Part shown: piece by piece, positions 1 through 9,369 of the stretch
Numbering within the stretch: the stretch's first letter is position 1
Layout: the number at the start of each line of letters is the position of its first letter
Source of the DNA: Leptotrichia sp. OH3620_COT-345
GTDB taxonomy: Bacteria > Fusobacteriota > Fusobacteriia > Fusobacteriales > Leptotrichiaceae
Reading direction: 5' to 3'
Assembly (NCBI RefSeq): GCF_003932895.1
Contig: NZ_RQYW01000001.1
Location: 62,001-126,000 of the forward strand
Length of the DNA: 64,000 nt
Notes under the pieces: model-generated
Database searches by the model: none
The model's input: only the letters and a program-made list of their open reading frames with translations
Told to the model about the DNA's origin: nothing
Program-made: the position numbers and the translations under genes

Positions 1-1124
1 TATTCAACCGATGGTGCTGTAGATATTAAATCAATGTTAAATTCTCGTCTAAGTCTTTCAACTATAATTTCCATATGCAGCAGACCTAAAAAACCGCATC
101 TGAAACCGAATCCCAGAGCAAGGGATGTCTCGGGAGTATAAGTCAATGAAGCATCATTCAGTTGAAGTTTCTCCAAAGCTTCTCTTAAATCTTCATAGTC
201 ATCGGTAGAAATAGGATAAACTCCCGCAAAGACCATACTCAGTGCCGGTCTGTATCCCGCTAAAGGTAGTTCTGTAGGTTTTTTAACATGCGTTATTGTA
301 TCTCCTACCTGAGTATCTTTTATTGATTTTATTCCTGTAATTATATATCCTACGGAACCTACAGTCAGTTCTTTCACTTCTTTCATTTTAGGAGAAAAAA
401 TTCCCACCTCAAGAATATCAAATTCTTTTCCTGTAGACATGATTTTAATTTTGTCTCCTTTGGAAAGTTTTCCTTCTACTATTCTTATATATGTAATTAC
501 TCCTCTAAAATCATCATAATGCGAATCAAATATTAAAGCTTTCAAAGGAGCATCAATATTTCCCGCAGGAGCAGGAATATATTCTATTATCGATTCCAGA
601 AGATTTTCTATTCCAAGTCCTGTTTTTCCTGATACTAATACAGCATTATCAGATGGAAGACCTATAACATCTTCTATTTCCATCTTTACTTTATCAGGAT
701 CTGCCGATGGCAAATCTACTTTATTTATGACAGGCAATATTTCCAAATCATTTTCCAGAGCGAGATATACATTTGCCAATGTCTGTGCTTCTATTCCCTG
801 AGCTGCATCTACTACAAGAAGAGCTCCGTCACATGCAGCTAAAGATCTTGATACTTCATAAATAAAATCAACATGACCCGGTGTATCTATAAGATTAAAC
901 TCATAAATTTCCCCATTTTTAGATTTATAGTTCAAAGTTACTGCCTGAGCTTTTATAGTTATCCCTTTTTCACGTTCCAAATCCATACTGTCAAGCAGCT
1001 GGTCTTTCATTTCCCTTTCAGTAACTGTTCCTGTTACTTCAAGAAGTCTGTCGGCAATTGTGGATTTTCCGTGATCAATATGAGCTATTATAGAAAAATT
1101 ACGTTTGTTTTTTTGATTCAGCAT
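1..1124 (-). CDS. lepA: Elongation factor 4 (LepA), partial
   Basis: Translational GTPase that acts on the ribosome and remodels stalled or mistranslocated elongation complexes. Reading from the ATG at 1122-1124 gives about 374 codons before the window edge; the family has about 600, so the C-terminal third lies outside. Visible are the P-loop HIDHGKST (residues 15-22), the G3 motif DTPGH (80-84), the G4 motif NKVD (134-137) and, near the edge, the family stretch [21 protein letters not shown] ribosome site precedes the ATG. It diverges from mscL. Identification is secure; only the 3' end is missing. Confidence 0.97.
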   Translation of the reverse strand, partial: MLNQKNKRNFSIIAHIDHGKSTIADRLLEVTGTVTEREMKDQLLDSMDLEREKGITIKAQAVTLNYKSKNGEIYEFNLIDTPGHVDFIYEVSRSLAACDGALLVVDAAQGIEAQTLANVYLALENDLEILPVINKVDLPSADPDKVKMEIEDVIGLPSDNAVLVSGKTGLGIENLLESIIEYIPAPAGNIDAPLKALIFDSHYDDFRGVITYIRIVEGKLSKGDKIKIMSTGKEFDILEVGIFSPKMKEVKELTVGSVGYIITGIKSIKDTQVGDTITHVKKPTELPLAGYRPALSMVFAGVYPISTDDYEDLREALEKLQLNDASLTYTPETSLALGFGFRCGFLGLLHMEIIVERLRREFNIDLISTAPSVE

Positions 1125-1165
1125 TTAAAATACTCCTCCGATTATAGCTATTTACTTTACTAAAT

Positions 1166-1194
1166 ATTATATAATATGTAGCAATTTATTTCAA
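1166..1194 (-). promoter_or_regulatory. lepA promoter
   Basis: On the minus strand TTGAAA (-35, 1189-1194) and TATAAT (-10, 1166-1171) are separated by exactly 17 bp, about 40 bp upstream of the lepA ATG. The match is strong for a sigma-70-type promoter, although the region is AT-rich. Confidence 0.65.
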
Positions 1195-1195
1195 G

Positions 1196-1224
1196 TTGCT
1201 TTTTTTTTAAATATATTTTATAAT
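1196..1224 (+). promoter_or_regulatory. mscL promoter
   Basis: TTGCTT (1196-1201) and TATAAT (1219-1224) lie 17 bp apart, 32 bp before the mscL ATG. Its -35 box is one base away from the -35 box of the divergent lepA promoter. Confidence 0.55.
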
Positions 1225-1255
1225 ATACGATATTTATGAGAGGAGATAAAATTGA

Positions 1256-1654
1256 ATGTTTAAGGAATTTAAAGAATTTATTTCAAAAGGAAATGTCATG
1301 GATTTGGCAATTGGGGTTATTATAGGTGGAGCTTTCGGTAAAATAGTAACTTCATTGGTTGACGATATGATTATGCCTATTTTGGGTATCATTCTCGGAA
1401 AAATTAATTTTACGGCTCTTAAACTCGTTATTACACCTGCTGAAGGGGATAATCCGGAAGTAGCTGTATTATACGGTAATTTTATACAGAATATAGTTAA
1501 TTTTCTAATAATGGCTTTTGTTATTTTTCTAATGGTAAAAGCGATCAATAAATTAAGAAAACCTGCTGAAGTTGTAGAGGAAAAAATTGAGGAAATCCCA
1601 ACAAAAGAGCAAGTACTATTGGCTGAAATAAGAGATATACTGAAAAATAAGTAA
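1256..1654 (+). CDS. mscL: Large-conductance mechanosensitive channel MscL
   Basis: Forms a homopentameric inner-membrane channel that opens under membrane tension and releases solutes during hypo-osmotic shock. The 132 residues match the family length. The N-terminal amphipathic segment and first membrane helix carry the family pattern GNVMDLAIGVIIGGAFGKIV, followed by a periplasmic loop, a second helix (about 70-100) and a charged cytoplasmic C-terminal helix. A GAGAGGAG ribosome site precedes the ATG. It stands alone, with its own promoter and terminator. Confidence 0.97.
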   Translation: MFKEFKEFISKGNVMDLAIGVIIGGAFGKIVTSLVDDMIMPILGIILGKINFTALKLVITPAEGDNPEVAVLYGNFIQNIVNFLIMAFVIFLMVKAINKLRKPAEVVEEKIEEIPTKEQVLLAEIRDILKNK

Positions 1655-1665
1655 ATTTATAAATT

Positions 1666-1690
1666 AGAGGAGGAGAATCTCCTCTTTTTT
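1666..1690 (+). terminator. mscL terminator
   Basis: AGAGGAG (1666-1672) pairs with CTCCTCT (1679-1685), followed directly by a run of T. It is a classical Rho-independent terminator 12 bp after the mscL stop. Confidence 0.85.
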
Positions 1691-1720
1691 ACTGTATAAT
1701 TTAAGTATTTAAGAAAAAAT

Positions 1721-1868
1721 AATAAAAGCTCCGACATTCAATTTTTTTAAAAATACGAATTATACTTGAAAAAGCAAAAATTTAATATGTTACAGCATAA
1801 TTCATATTTTTGAAAGTTAAAAAATTTAATAGTTAATTAAAATGTGAGGTTAATAATAATCCCTCACT
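1721..1868 (+). repeat. Dispersed intergenic repeat, copy A
   Basis: This is a degenerate copy of an intergenic repeat family also seen near 24.1, 37.1 and 59.3 kb. It carries the starting motif CCGACATTCAA, an ATATTTTTGAAAG block that matches the 37.1 kb copy, and a closing GTGAGG/CCTCAC hairpin that matches the hairpin ending the 59.3 kb copy. No protein is encoded. It lies between the converging 3' ends of mscL and queH. Confidence 0.45.
1844..1867 (-). terminator. Probable queH terminator
   Basis: GTGAGG (1844-1849) and CCTCAC (1862-1867) form a 6-bp stem with a 12-nt loop just after the queH stop. The minus-strand tail is T-rich (ATTTTAATT) but not a pure T run. Confidence 0.5.
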
Positions 1869-1874
1869 AAAAAA

Positions 1875-2576
1875 TTATTTATATAAATTCAAGTCAATAC
1901 CCTGATTCATCGCAGCAAACACGCATCCACAATAGCACTGTCTGTATACGTCATATTCCTTACACATTTCAACTGAACGACTGTAACCGTTATTTTTTTT
2001 AAAATCTGATGGCAAATATTTAACATCAAATATTTCCTGTACTTCAAGTCCTATATTATTTATAAGTTCACTATTTTTCTTGGGGCTTAAGGTTAGTGCA
2101 CTTCCAAAATAATCATAGCCCAATTCTTGTGCTCTTTGGGCTACAATATCAAGCCTCATCTGAAAGCAGGAAGTACATCTTACTCCTCCCTCTTTTTCAC
2201 TTTCAAGTCCTTTTACTTTTCTGAAAAAATCTGCAGGTTTATATTCATCTTCAATAAATCCTACATTATTTCCTGTTTTTTTATTAAATTTTTCAATAAA
2301 CTCTTTTTGAACAAGAGCTCTTTTTCTATATTCGGCTTCAGGATGAATATTGGAATTTGCAAACAATATTGAAACATCGGCATATTCCGTAAGAAATTCC
2401 AGTGTATATGTACTACATGGAGCACAACAGCTGTGTAGCAGTATTTTCGGTCTCAATTCTCTACTTTTCCAATCAGAAATAAGTTTCGTCAGTATAGTGT
2501 GGTAGTTTATTTTTTGATTTAAATTCATTCTGCTTAATATATCTTTAGCATCTTTTATTTCATTATTTTTTGACAA
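1875..2576 (-). CDS. queH: Epoxyqueuosine reductase QueH
   Basis: Catalyses the last step of queuosine formation, reducing epoxyqueuosine to queuosine in the tRNA wobble position; QueH is the non-orthologous replacement of QueG. At 233 residues it has family length. The cysteine clusters expected to hold the Fe-S and metal centres are visible: CCAPC at 50-54, RCTSC in the middle, and CYCGC near the C-terminus. The start is a TTG with a perfectly placed AAGGAG six bases upstream; no ATG fits as well. It is the last gene of a leftward run. Confidence 0.93.
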   Translation of the reverse strand: MSKNNEIKDAKDILSRMNLNQKINYHTILTKLISDWKSRELRPKILLHSCCAPCSTYTLEFLTEYADVSILFANSNIHPEAEYRKRALVQKEFIEKFNKKTGNNVGFIEDEYKPADFFRKVKGLESEKEGGVRCTSCFQMRLDIVAQRAQELGYDYFGSALTLSPKKNSELINNIGLEVQEIFDVKYLPSDFKKNNGYSRSVEMCKEYDVYRQCYCGCVFAAMNQGIDLNLYK

Positions 2577-2606
2577 TTATAACTCCTTAAAGTTTGTTTT
2601 TATATG

Positions 2607-3848
2607 TTATTTAGCTCTGTTATATTCTTCCAAAGCTTTTTTCAACACTTTCATTCCATTTTCTATCTCAGTCAGATTATGAGTACAGAAAGAAAATCTC
2701 GCTTCTTTTTTTCCATTTCCTTCCTTTGAATAAAATCCGGGACCAGTTGCAAAAGATAAAGTTTGATTTTTATATCTGAACTCTTTTAATAACCATATTA
2801 TAAACTTTTCAATATCGTCAACAGGAAGTTCCGCAAATATATAAAATGCACTGTCAGGTCTAAAAGAAATAACCCCCGGCATTTCTTTCAAATGATTATA
2901 CATCATATCTCTTCTTACTTTATATTCCAATCTTACATTGTCTATGTATGTATCCAGTGTATTAATTAGATTGGCACTGGCTATCTGCTCTATTGTAGAT
3001 ACTGATAGTCTAGCCTGACATAATTTCAGTGCTTGGGCAATAAATTGCTTATTTTTTGAAGCCAATACTCCTATTCTTGCACCACAGGCACTATAATGCT
3101 TGGATATACTGTCGATTAATACAGTTCTGTCACTAATTTCAGAAATAGTCATAAAAGACTGGTATTCCAAATCATCATCATATATAAACTGTCTATATAC
3201 TTCGTCTGCAATAATGTATAAATCATATTTTAGAGCAATTTCCTTAATAATTTCCATTTCTTTCGGAGTAAGAACTATCCCTGTAGGATTACTTGGATTT
3301 GAAAACATAATTGCTTTCGTTTTAGGTGTTATAAGTTTTTCAATTTCTTCTTTTACAGGCAAATGATAATGATTATCAATAACAGTTTCAATAGGAATTA
3401 AAACCGCTTCGGCAGTTTTCAAGAAACTGTCATAATTTGTATAATAAGGTTCCGGTATTAAAACTTCATCACCGGGATTACAAATAGTTTGCAATGTTAT
3501 CTGTATTGCCTCACTTCCTCCGTGGGTAATAAGCATATCATCAGGTGAAATATCTATTCCTGATTTCTTATATGATTTTGAAAAAGATTCTCTCAATTCC
3601 ATTATTCCTGCAGAGTTTGCATATTTTACTATATTTTCTTTAAAATTGTTCAACCCCTCAAAAAACGTATCGGGAGTTTTTACATCAGGTTGTCCTATAT
3701 GCAGTTCATAAACTGTTACTCCTTCTTTTTTTGCCTTGTCTATAAGAGGAACTAATTTTCTTATAGGTGAATATTGCATACTCAAAATTCTTCTTGAAAA
3801 TTCCATAATATCTATATTTAAAGAAACCGCCCATCCAAAAATGCTCAA
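2607..3848 (-). CDS. Class I/II PLP-dependent aminotransferase
   Basis: Fold-type I aminotransferase of the aspartate/aromatic group; the amino acid substrate cannot be read from sequence. The family pattern NPSNPTG is near the middle, a conserved Asp-Glu-Val-Tyr follows, and the PLP lysine is in DSISKHYSACGARIG. The start is uncertain. A TTG at 3846-3848 has GGGAG upstream, while the ATG at 3804-3806 (MEFSRRILSMQYSPIRKL) matches the usual family N-terminus but lacks a ribosome site. It lies between the amidase and queH, with short gaps that suggest co-transcription. Confidence 0.88.
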   Translation of the reverse strand: MSIFGWAVSLNIDIMEFSRRILSMQYSPIRKLVPLIDKAKKEGVTVYELHIGQPDVKTPDTFFEGLNNFKENIVKYANSAGIMELRESFSKSYKKSGIDISPDDMLITHGGSEAIQITLQTICNPGDEVLIPEPYYTNYDSFLKTAEAVLIPIETVIDNHYHLPVKEEIEKLITPKTKAIMFSNPSNPTGIVLTPKEMEIIKEIALKYDLYIIADEVYRQFIYDDDLEYQSFMTISEISDRTVLIDSISKHYSACGARIGVLASKNKQFIAQALKLCQARLSVSTIEQIASANLINTLDTYIDNVRLEYKVRRDMMYNHLKEMPGVISFRPDSAFYIFAELPVDDIEKFIIWLLKEFRYKNQTLSFATGPGFYSKEGNGKKEARFSFCTHNLTEIENGMKVLKKALEEYNRAK

Positions 3849-3879
3849 AGCAGCTTCTGCTCCCTTCTTTCATTTATAT

Positions 3880-4728
3880 TTATTTATATTTTTCATTTAA
3901 TGCTTTTAATATTGAAAAAGTTTCCAAATCCATTTTCCCATCAAATATTTCAGGTCTGAAATGATATTGAAATGCTTTTATTACATTTTGTGTCTGTTTA
4001 TCCCATTGATTTGTAACATCAATGGCATATCCGAATTTTTTCAGTTCTTTTTGAATATCTGAAACGGATAATGTCGGAAAAATTGAACTGTACTCATTCT
4101 TAAACATTTCTTTTGTATTATCATCATACCACATTCCTATATTATACTTTGTATAAAGCTCTTTCCACGGCATTAAAGGACCCGGATCCTGCTTTCTTTG
4201 AGGAGCAATGTCGGAATGTCCCAAAATATTTGTCGGATGTATTTCGTACTTTTCAGATAAATATTTCAGTAATACTGCCAATTTTTCAATCTGAAATTCT
4301 TTATACGGTATAAATTCTCCTTGAGTTATATATCCCGGATTTACTATTTCTATTCCTATTGAGCTATCATTCAAATTTTTGCTTGTTTTCCATTCACTTA
4401 CTCCCGCATGCCAAGCCCGTCGACTCTCATCAACTAAAGCATAGACAGGATCACTTTCCACATCGGATATTAGAAAGTGTGAACTGACTTCTTGAGTTGT
4501 CAGTACTTCTAATGAACGATTCTTATCTAAAGCTGTATAATGTATTATTATAAATCTTTCTCTGAAATTCTGCCCTTTTGAATTATATGAATTATCAAGA
4601 ATGATACTTCCTGCAGTATTTTTTATAACTTTTAAAGGTTTCTTTATATTTTTTGAAACATCCTTTCCTGACGGATATATTATTCCCGATATACATAATA
4701 TCAAAAACAGAAACAATATTTTTTTCAT
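3880..4728 (-). CDS. Secreted N-acetylmuramoyl-L-alanine amidase with peptidoglycan-binding domain
   Basis: A type 2 amidase (AmiD/AmpD-like) cleaves the bond between N-acetylmuramic acid and L-alanine in peptidoglycan. The 282 residues comprise a signal peptide (1-20, no clear lipobox), an Amidase_2 domain (about 55-195) with zinc-ligand regions HYTAL and GHSDIAPQRKQDPGP, and a C-terminal PG_binding_1 domain (about 220-280, SVSDIQKELKKFGY). It should act in the periplasm on wall turnover or recycling. A GAGGAGG site precedes the ATG. It follows the unknown envelope genes at 4730-8229 with almost no gap. Confidence 0.93.
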   Translation of the reverse strand: MKKILFLFLILCISGIIYPSGKDVSKNIKKPLKVIKNTAGSIILDNSYNSKGQNFRERFIIIHYTALDKNRSLEVLTTQEVSSHFLISDVESDPVYALVDESRRAWHAGVSEWKTSKNLNDSSIGIEIVNPGYITQGEFIPYKEFQIEKLAVLLKYLSEKYEIHPTNILGHSDIAPQRKQDPGPLMPWKELYTKYNIGMWYDDNTKEMFKNEYSSIFPTLSVSDIQKELKKFGYAIDVTNQWDKQTQNVIKAFQYHFRPEIFDGKMDLETFSILKALNEKYK

Positions 4729-4729
4729 A

Positions 4730-5284
4730 TTATACCTCCTCAGAATTTTTATTTTTAACTGATATTATATATATTATCGCCAATATTCCCGTTAATATTC
4801 TTATACCTGCATTTATACCGGTATCAAAATCAAGCCATATTAATATGGATGATATAATATTAAAAATAGATATTGCAACTAAAAATATATTTTTTGTATC
4901 AATCAAGTAAAATATATTCATAATAGAAGAAAACATAAATACAAGTCTTATAACTCCTATTATATATGCTGTAACTATACTGCTGTTCAGTAAGTCATTT
5001 ATATATGGAGAGCTTGTCAAAAAAATACGACTCAAACTATATCCGATTAATCCTATCATAAAAAACATTTCAATATGATAGTTTCTTTCAGAGAGCCTTT
5101 TATCACCTATTGATTTGAATAATACACTCCAAAACGAAACTTCAGATATAAACAGTATGCTTGTTATAAATAAAAGAACAAAATTTGGATAATCTTTATA
5201 CCCTGTTCTGTAAAATAGTAAATTGGATAAAATATAAAACAAAAATAGAAATAATATCATTGTTTTTTTTACTGTAATATTCAT
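4730..5284 (-). CDS. Hypothetical membrane protein, about six helices
   Basis: No family is recognised. The 184 residues are almost wholly hydrophobic, with about six predicted membrane helices (roughly 8-25, 33-55, 72-90, 100-124, 131-150, 156-175) and a short charged tail KNKNSEEV. The start has a GAGGTG site. The stop is one base from the amidase start at 4728 and the gene lies 30 bp after the TPR gene, so the three are probably one transcript. Confidence 0.75.
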   Translation of the reverse strand: MNITVKKTMILFLFLFYILSNLLFYRTGYKDYPNFVLLFITSILFISEVSFWSVLFKSIGDKRLSERNYHIEMFFMIGLIGYSLSRIFLTSSPYINDLLNSSIVTAYIIGVIRLVFMFSSIMNIFYLIDTKNIFLVAISIFNIISSILIWLDFDTGINAGIRILTGILAIIYIISVKNKNSEEV

Positions 5285-5314
5285 AAATCACCTCTTTACT
5301 ATTTTTTTATTTTT

Positions 5315-7243
5315 TCAATCCACATAATCCAAAAATTTATTTATCCAGTCTATGTATAACGGATTATCTTCATTTAAAGTTTCCATGTAAGCATCATAAT
5401 TCACTTCGTCATTATATACGTTAAAAATAATAGGCACAAGAAGTTTTGATACTTTTGAAGAAAATACACCTCTCGAAATCATATTATATATAGCCGGTTT
5501 TTCACATTTCAAAAGCTGACTGTTTGTTTTTCCTATTTCATATAAAAGTGCCGTTAAACTTACTTTTTTTAATTCGTTTTCCTTATCGTCCAGAACAATT
5601 TTTATCTGTTCGGAAAGAAGCTTCTTATATTTCCATGCTTTATTTGGCTTATAATCAGGATTTTCAATTAATAATTTCATTTTTGGAAAATAAAGCATTA
5701 AATTTTCCGAATTGGACTCTGTCACTTCATAATTTTTATCTATACATTCAAAAAAGTTGTTGAACTTACTTATAACATCTTTCTGTACTTTATACAATTC
5801 TTCTTTTTTATAATCAGTATCTATAAGTTTTATTTTCATTTCATTTGGACAGTTATAAAGATATATTTCCACTTTAAATATTTCTTCATTATTTTCATCA
5901 AAAGCTCTCTCCACATTTCCTGAAAGTACATAATTCAAATTGGAATTTTGGCTTTTAATCAACTTCATATAATCTGTACTGTACCTTTTATTTGCTACTT
6001 TTAGTTTATATCCTTCATAAGCAACCGCCAACTGATAATTTAAATTTGTTTTATAGTGTAAAACTTCATTTATAAATAAAGGAATGGAAACAGCAAGATT
6101 TCTTGATGTTTCATTATATTCCCCTATTGAAGTGAAAGACAGAATAAGTAGGTTTGGAGCCACTCTTTTATTTTTATTTAAAATCCATGTAGGATTATTA
6201 AAACCATAGTACCAAAGCGGTACGTTAGTGGAAAAAAAACTGTCGTGTGAGTATTCTTCAAAAAACTCATCTTCACTGTTTTTCTTATCATATCTTATTT
6301 TCATATTTAAAAATATTTCTTCATAATTTATAAAAGTATCTGAAAATTCAATCCATGGAAATTTTGAAGCAAACTTACATAATTCCAGTCCTTTTTCAAA
6401 GTCTTCAGCTCTTTTATAATATTCAAGTATATTTATTGCCGTATATGCTCCATGTTGCTCAGGATTGAAATACGGTAAAATTTCATTTTCAAATTCGTCA
6501 AACAGACTGTTCATTCCATACATTCCGGAAGCTATAGACATAACTTCCGGATCATATTCTGACTCTTTTAGAGCAAGATTCAGTAATTCTTTCCCCTTTT
6601 CAATATCCCCGCTTTTAAAACACTTCACTGCAAAAGTCAGTTTTGCTCTCCATGTATCTTCCAAATGAGCAAACTCTTGTAATTTCGTATTATATTCAGC
6701 AATATTCCTTTTTTTGATTATATTGAAATACTTTTTAAATGCATTTGCAGAATTGGGATTTAAATTTAACGCTTTTAAATAAAGTTTTTCAGCTTCTTCA
6801 AAATTCCCTGTTTTTTCAAGAACTTTTGCATAATTGGAATAAATAGTTTCAGACGGTTTTTCATAAAATGTATATTTTTTATATAAGTCTATCGCCTGAT
6901 CGTATTCTTTGTTTTTTATATAATATATTCCTAAAATATTGGTTTTCCTTTCTTTATTGTTATCAAGAGAATATATTCTAAGACAGGCATCTTTCGCTTC
7001 GTAATAAACATTTTTTGAAAAGGCGTCCAATACAACGGAATATAATTCTTCAACATTATCCCAGTTTTTTTCTATAGAAGGCTTTAAAATCCGATTTATC
7101 CATTCTATTTTTGATATTTTTTTTTCTTTTCCAAATTCATCTAAATATGAAATTTCCTCATTTTCTGTCAGTATATTTTCAAAAATCTCCGGTTTCTGAT
7201 CTTCTTTTTCTGGAGAACGTTTAAATAAATTGAAGATTTTCAT
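5315..7243 (-). CDS. Large TPR-repeat protein, unknown function
   Basis: At 642 residues, this has no signal peptide and is probably cytoplasmic or peripherally bound. Tetratricopeptide repeats occupy roughly residues 100-260 (for example GNFEEAEKLYLKALNLNPNS), which points to a scaffold for protein contacts. The C-terminal 350 residues belong to no family I know. A GGAGG site lies six bases before the ATG. It sits between two membrane-protein genes on the same strand, so a role in an envelope-associated complex is a reasonable but unproven guess. Confidence 0.8.
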   Translation of the reverse strand: MKIFNLFKRSPEKEDQKPEIFENILTENEEISYLDEFGKEKKISKIEWINRILKPSIEKNWDNVEELYSVVLDAFSKNVYYEAKDACLRIYSLDNNKERKTNILGIYYIKNKEYDQAIDLYKKYTFYEKPSETIYSNYAKVLEKTGNFEEAEKLYLKALNLNPNSANAFKKYFNIIKKRNIAEYNTKLQEFAHLEDTWRAKLTFAVKCFKSGDIEKGKELLNLALKESEYDPEVMSIASGMYGMNSLFDEFENEILPYFNPEQHGAYTAINILEYYKRAEDFEKGLELCKFASKFPWIEFSDTFINYEEIFLNMKIRYDKKNSEDEFFEEYSHDSFFSTNVPLWYYGFNNPTWILNKNKRVAPNLLILSFTSIGEYNETSRNLAVSIPLFINEVLHYKTNLNYQLAVAYEGYKLKVANKRYSTDYMKLIKSQNSNLNYVLSGNVERAFDENNEEIFKVEIYLYNCPNEMKIKLIDTDYKKEELYKVQKDVISKFNNFFECIDKNYEVTESNSENLMLYFPKMKLLIENPDYKPNKAWKYKKLLSEQIKIVLDDKENELKKVSLTALLYEIGKTNSQLLKCEKPAIYNMISRGVFSSKVSKLLVPIIFNVYNDEVNYDAYMETLNEDNPLYIDWINKFLDYVD

Positions 7244-7296
7244 TTTTCCTCCTAAAAATTAATTATATATAACTTTTTTTATTCTTTATCAGTATT

Positions 7297-8229
7297 TTAC
7301 CAATTTTCCTCATTATTTTCAAACAAATTATTTTCATCTGTACTTTTTACCGTTTTACTTTTTTTCAAATCCATATATTCCACATTCAGATATATAACCA
7401 CTCCCAATATAACGGACATTATCGATATCAGCATATTGATTCCTACATTTACTACAAAAAATATTATAGCAATGATATTTGAAAAAGGACTGCCTAAAAT
7501 ATAATTCATTACAGTAAACGGAATGGATAAAAGACTGCTCAAGATAAATAAAAGCAGATGAGGAATAATTATTCTCAACCTGTTTCCCTTACATAAATGG
7601 AAGTTATAAAACATAGCTTCTTTAAATTTAAGATTTCTTAAAATATACAGCGGTTTGAAATATAAAAATTTAATCCAATATATAAAAGAAACTGCTACAG
7701 CATAAATAACACCGATACTACCGAAAACTATAAGTAAAAATATTATTTCACTGTCCTTTGCCCCTGAACTTATCATACCCCTAGCAAATACCGCCCCCAT
7801 AAATAAAATTAAACAAAAAATAATAACTAAAATTCCGAATACAATAATTTCAAATATGAACACTGTAAAATATCTTTTTAATATTTCCAATAAACTGAAA
7901 GTATTTTTATTTTCTATTTTAGAAGCTACATTTTTCATAATAATTATAAATAAAATACCTAATAAAACACCTAATAAAGTAGAAGATGTGCTTTCAAAAC
8001 TTTCTGAAACTGCCCTGATAAAACCTTCAATATCTCCATTCTTTACTAAATTCGCATATTTTTCCGCCGCTTTTGCTCCCATCACATTTAAAACTAATAG
8101 CAGTATAAAGATTACTGTAACTAAAAATTTATTTTCAAAAATTATTTTTTTAAACACTTCATATGATATATTAAAGTAAGCTTCCGTTTTCAAATATTTT
8201 TCAGCCAATTTCTCTTTTATTTCCTCCAT
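7297..8229 (-). CDS. Hypothetical multi-pass membrane protein
   Basis: The 310 residues have about six membrane helices (near 33-52, 78-102, 118-150, 160-190, 220-245 and 248-290), a cytoplasmic N-terminal stretch and an acidic tail (ENNLFENNEENW). The topology resembles the broad group of small integral membrane proteins sometimes annotated as glycerophosphoryl diester phosphodiesterase-membrane-domain-like, but I cannot assign a family. An AAGGAG site precedes the ATG. It is the first gene of the leftward run that leads to the amidase. Confidence 0.75.
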   Translation of the reverse strand: MEEIKEKLAEKYLKTEAYFNISYEVFKKIIFENKFLVTVIFILLLVLNVMGAKAAEKYANLVKNGDIEGFIRAVSESFESTSSTLLGVLLGILFIIIMKNVASKIENKNTFSLLEILKRYFTVFIFEIIVFGILVIIFCLILFMGAVFARGMISSGAKDSEIIFLLIVFGSIGVIYAVAVSFIYWIKFLYFKPLYILRNLKFKEAMFYNFHLCKGNRLRIIIPHLLLFILSSLLSIPFTVMNYILGSPFSNIIAIIFFVVNVGINMLISIMSVILGVVIYLNVEYMDLKKSKTVKSTDENNLFENNEENW

Positions 8230-8359
8230 AATTGTAATTCTCCTTAATTATTTGTAATTTATAAAATTATATCATATTTTTGCCTGACATTAAATACTCA
8301 AATGAAATTTTAATTTTTATTTTTTATAAAAAGTGCTATAATAATTTTGGAGGTTAAAA

Positions 8360-9271
8360 ATGAAAAAAATATTAAGTAAACCGTTAATTATTCTATTTTC
8401 ATGTTTTATGTCAGGGTTTTATATTTTTTCCGCAAATTTTAATATGGATCCTAAAAGAGCCAATGAATATCTCTATTTATATGCGAAGGTGCTGAATTCT
8501 CCTTATTTAACTCTCGAAGCAATTTCTATTTCGGACTCTTTTGCTGTTCTGAAAGAAGACGGTTCACCTTTCACAGGAACATTAGTCGAGTTTAATAGTA
8601 ACTCGGAAATCAAATCTGTGAAAAATTTCAAAAATGGATTGTATGACGGTAAAATGTACTTTTATTATAATAATGGAAATATTTTAAAAATAATGGAGTA
8701 TAGTCAAGGAAAACAAATCGGTGAGGAAATAGAATTTTATGCTGACGGAATTTCAAAATCAATAAAAAATTATAAAAACGGTCTGTTAAATGGTTCTTCA
8801 TATGAATTTGATCTTATAGGTGTTTTGACATCAGTCACAAATTATACAAATAATAGAAAAAATGGAAAAGAATTTATTGTTTCCAATGGAGTCATTACTT
8901 TGGAAAATAATTATGAAAACGGTATTTTAAGCGGGTTATCCACATCTTATTATTTAGATGGAACTTTAAGGTCTACAGGAATGTATGTAAATAACTTGAG
9001 AAATGGAGAATGGATATGGAAATATCCTAACGGTACTGTAAAACTTGTTGAAAATTATAAAAACGGAAAAATCTCAGGAAATATTACAGGATATTTTCCT
9101 AATGGAAATAAAGAACGTGTATTTCAAATAACAAACGGAACCGGAAGCTTTACCCAGTACTATGATAACGGCAAATTAAAAGCCAAAGGGTCCTATGTAA
9201 ACTATACTTCTGCAGGAGATTGGACTTTCTATGATAAAGATGGAAATATTATACTTGGAAATCCATATTAA
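8360..9271 (+). CDS. Secreted MORN-repeat protein
   Basis: The 303 residues begin with a signal peptide (about 1-25), so the protein is exported. The rest is a chain of MORN/YwqK-type repeats of the form YxNG-x-xGxxxxYYxNGxL, about eight from residue 80 to the end (for example YKNGLLNGSSYEF, YENGILSGLSTSYYLDG). Such repeats form beta-hairpin ladders and are plentiful in Fusobacteriota; some databases label them antitoxin YwqK, but nothing here supports a toxin-antitoxin role. GGAGG precedes the ATG. It is monocistronic, ending in a strong terminator. Confidence 0.85.
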   Translation: MKKILSKPLIILFSCFMSGFYIFSANFNMDPKRANEYLYLYAKVLNSPYLTLEAISISDSFAVLKEDGSPFTGTLVEFNSNSEIKSVKNFKNGLYDGKMYFYYNNGNILKIMEYSQGKQIGEEIEFYADGISKSIKNYKNGLLNGSSYEFDLIGVLTSVTNYTNNRKNGKEFIVSNGVITLENNYENGILSGLSTSYYLDGTLRSTGMYVNNLRNGEWIWKYPNGTVKLVENYKNGKISGNITGYFPNGNKERVFQITNGTGSFTQYYDNGKLKAKGSYVNYTSAGDWTFYDKDGNIILGNPY

Positions 9272-9302
9272 TCATTAAAACTTAAAATATTACAGTAAAA
9301 AA

Positions 9303-9336
9303 ACTGCCTTAATTCCAAAGATTAAAGCAGTTTTTT
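9303..9336. terminator. Bidirectional terminator between converging genes
   Basis: ACTGC-C-TTAAT pairs with ATTAA-A-GCAGT around a 7-nt loop, with one C/A mismatch. A T run follows on the plus strand and an A run precedes it, so it can end transcription of both the MORN gene and the converging gene at 9370. Confidence 0.85.
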
Positions 9337-9369
9337 ATTAAAACAAAAATTTTTCTGAATGTAACTAAA

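Noticed and set aside
8360-9271. YwqK-type antitoxin of a toxin-antitoxin pair
   Set aside because: The protein is exported and no toxin-like partner is adjacent; MORN repeats alone do not support this.
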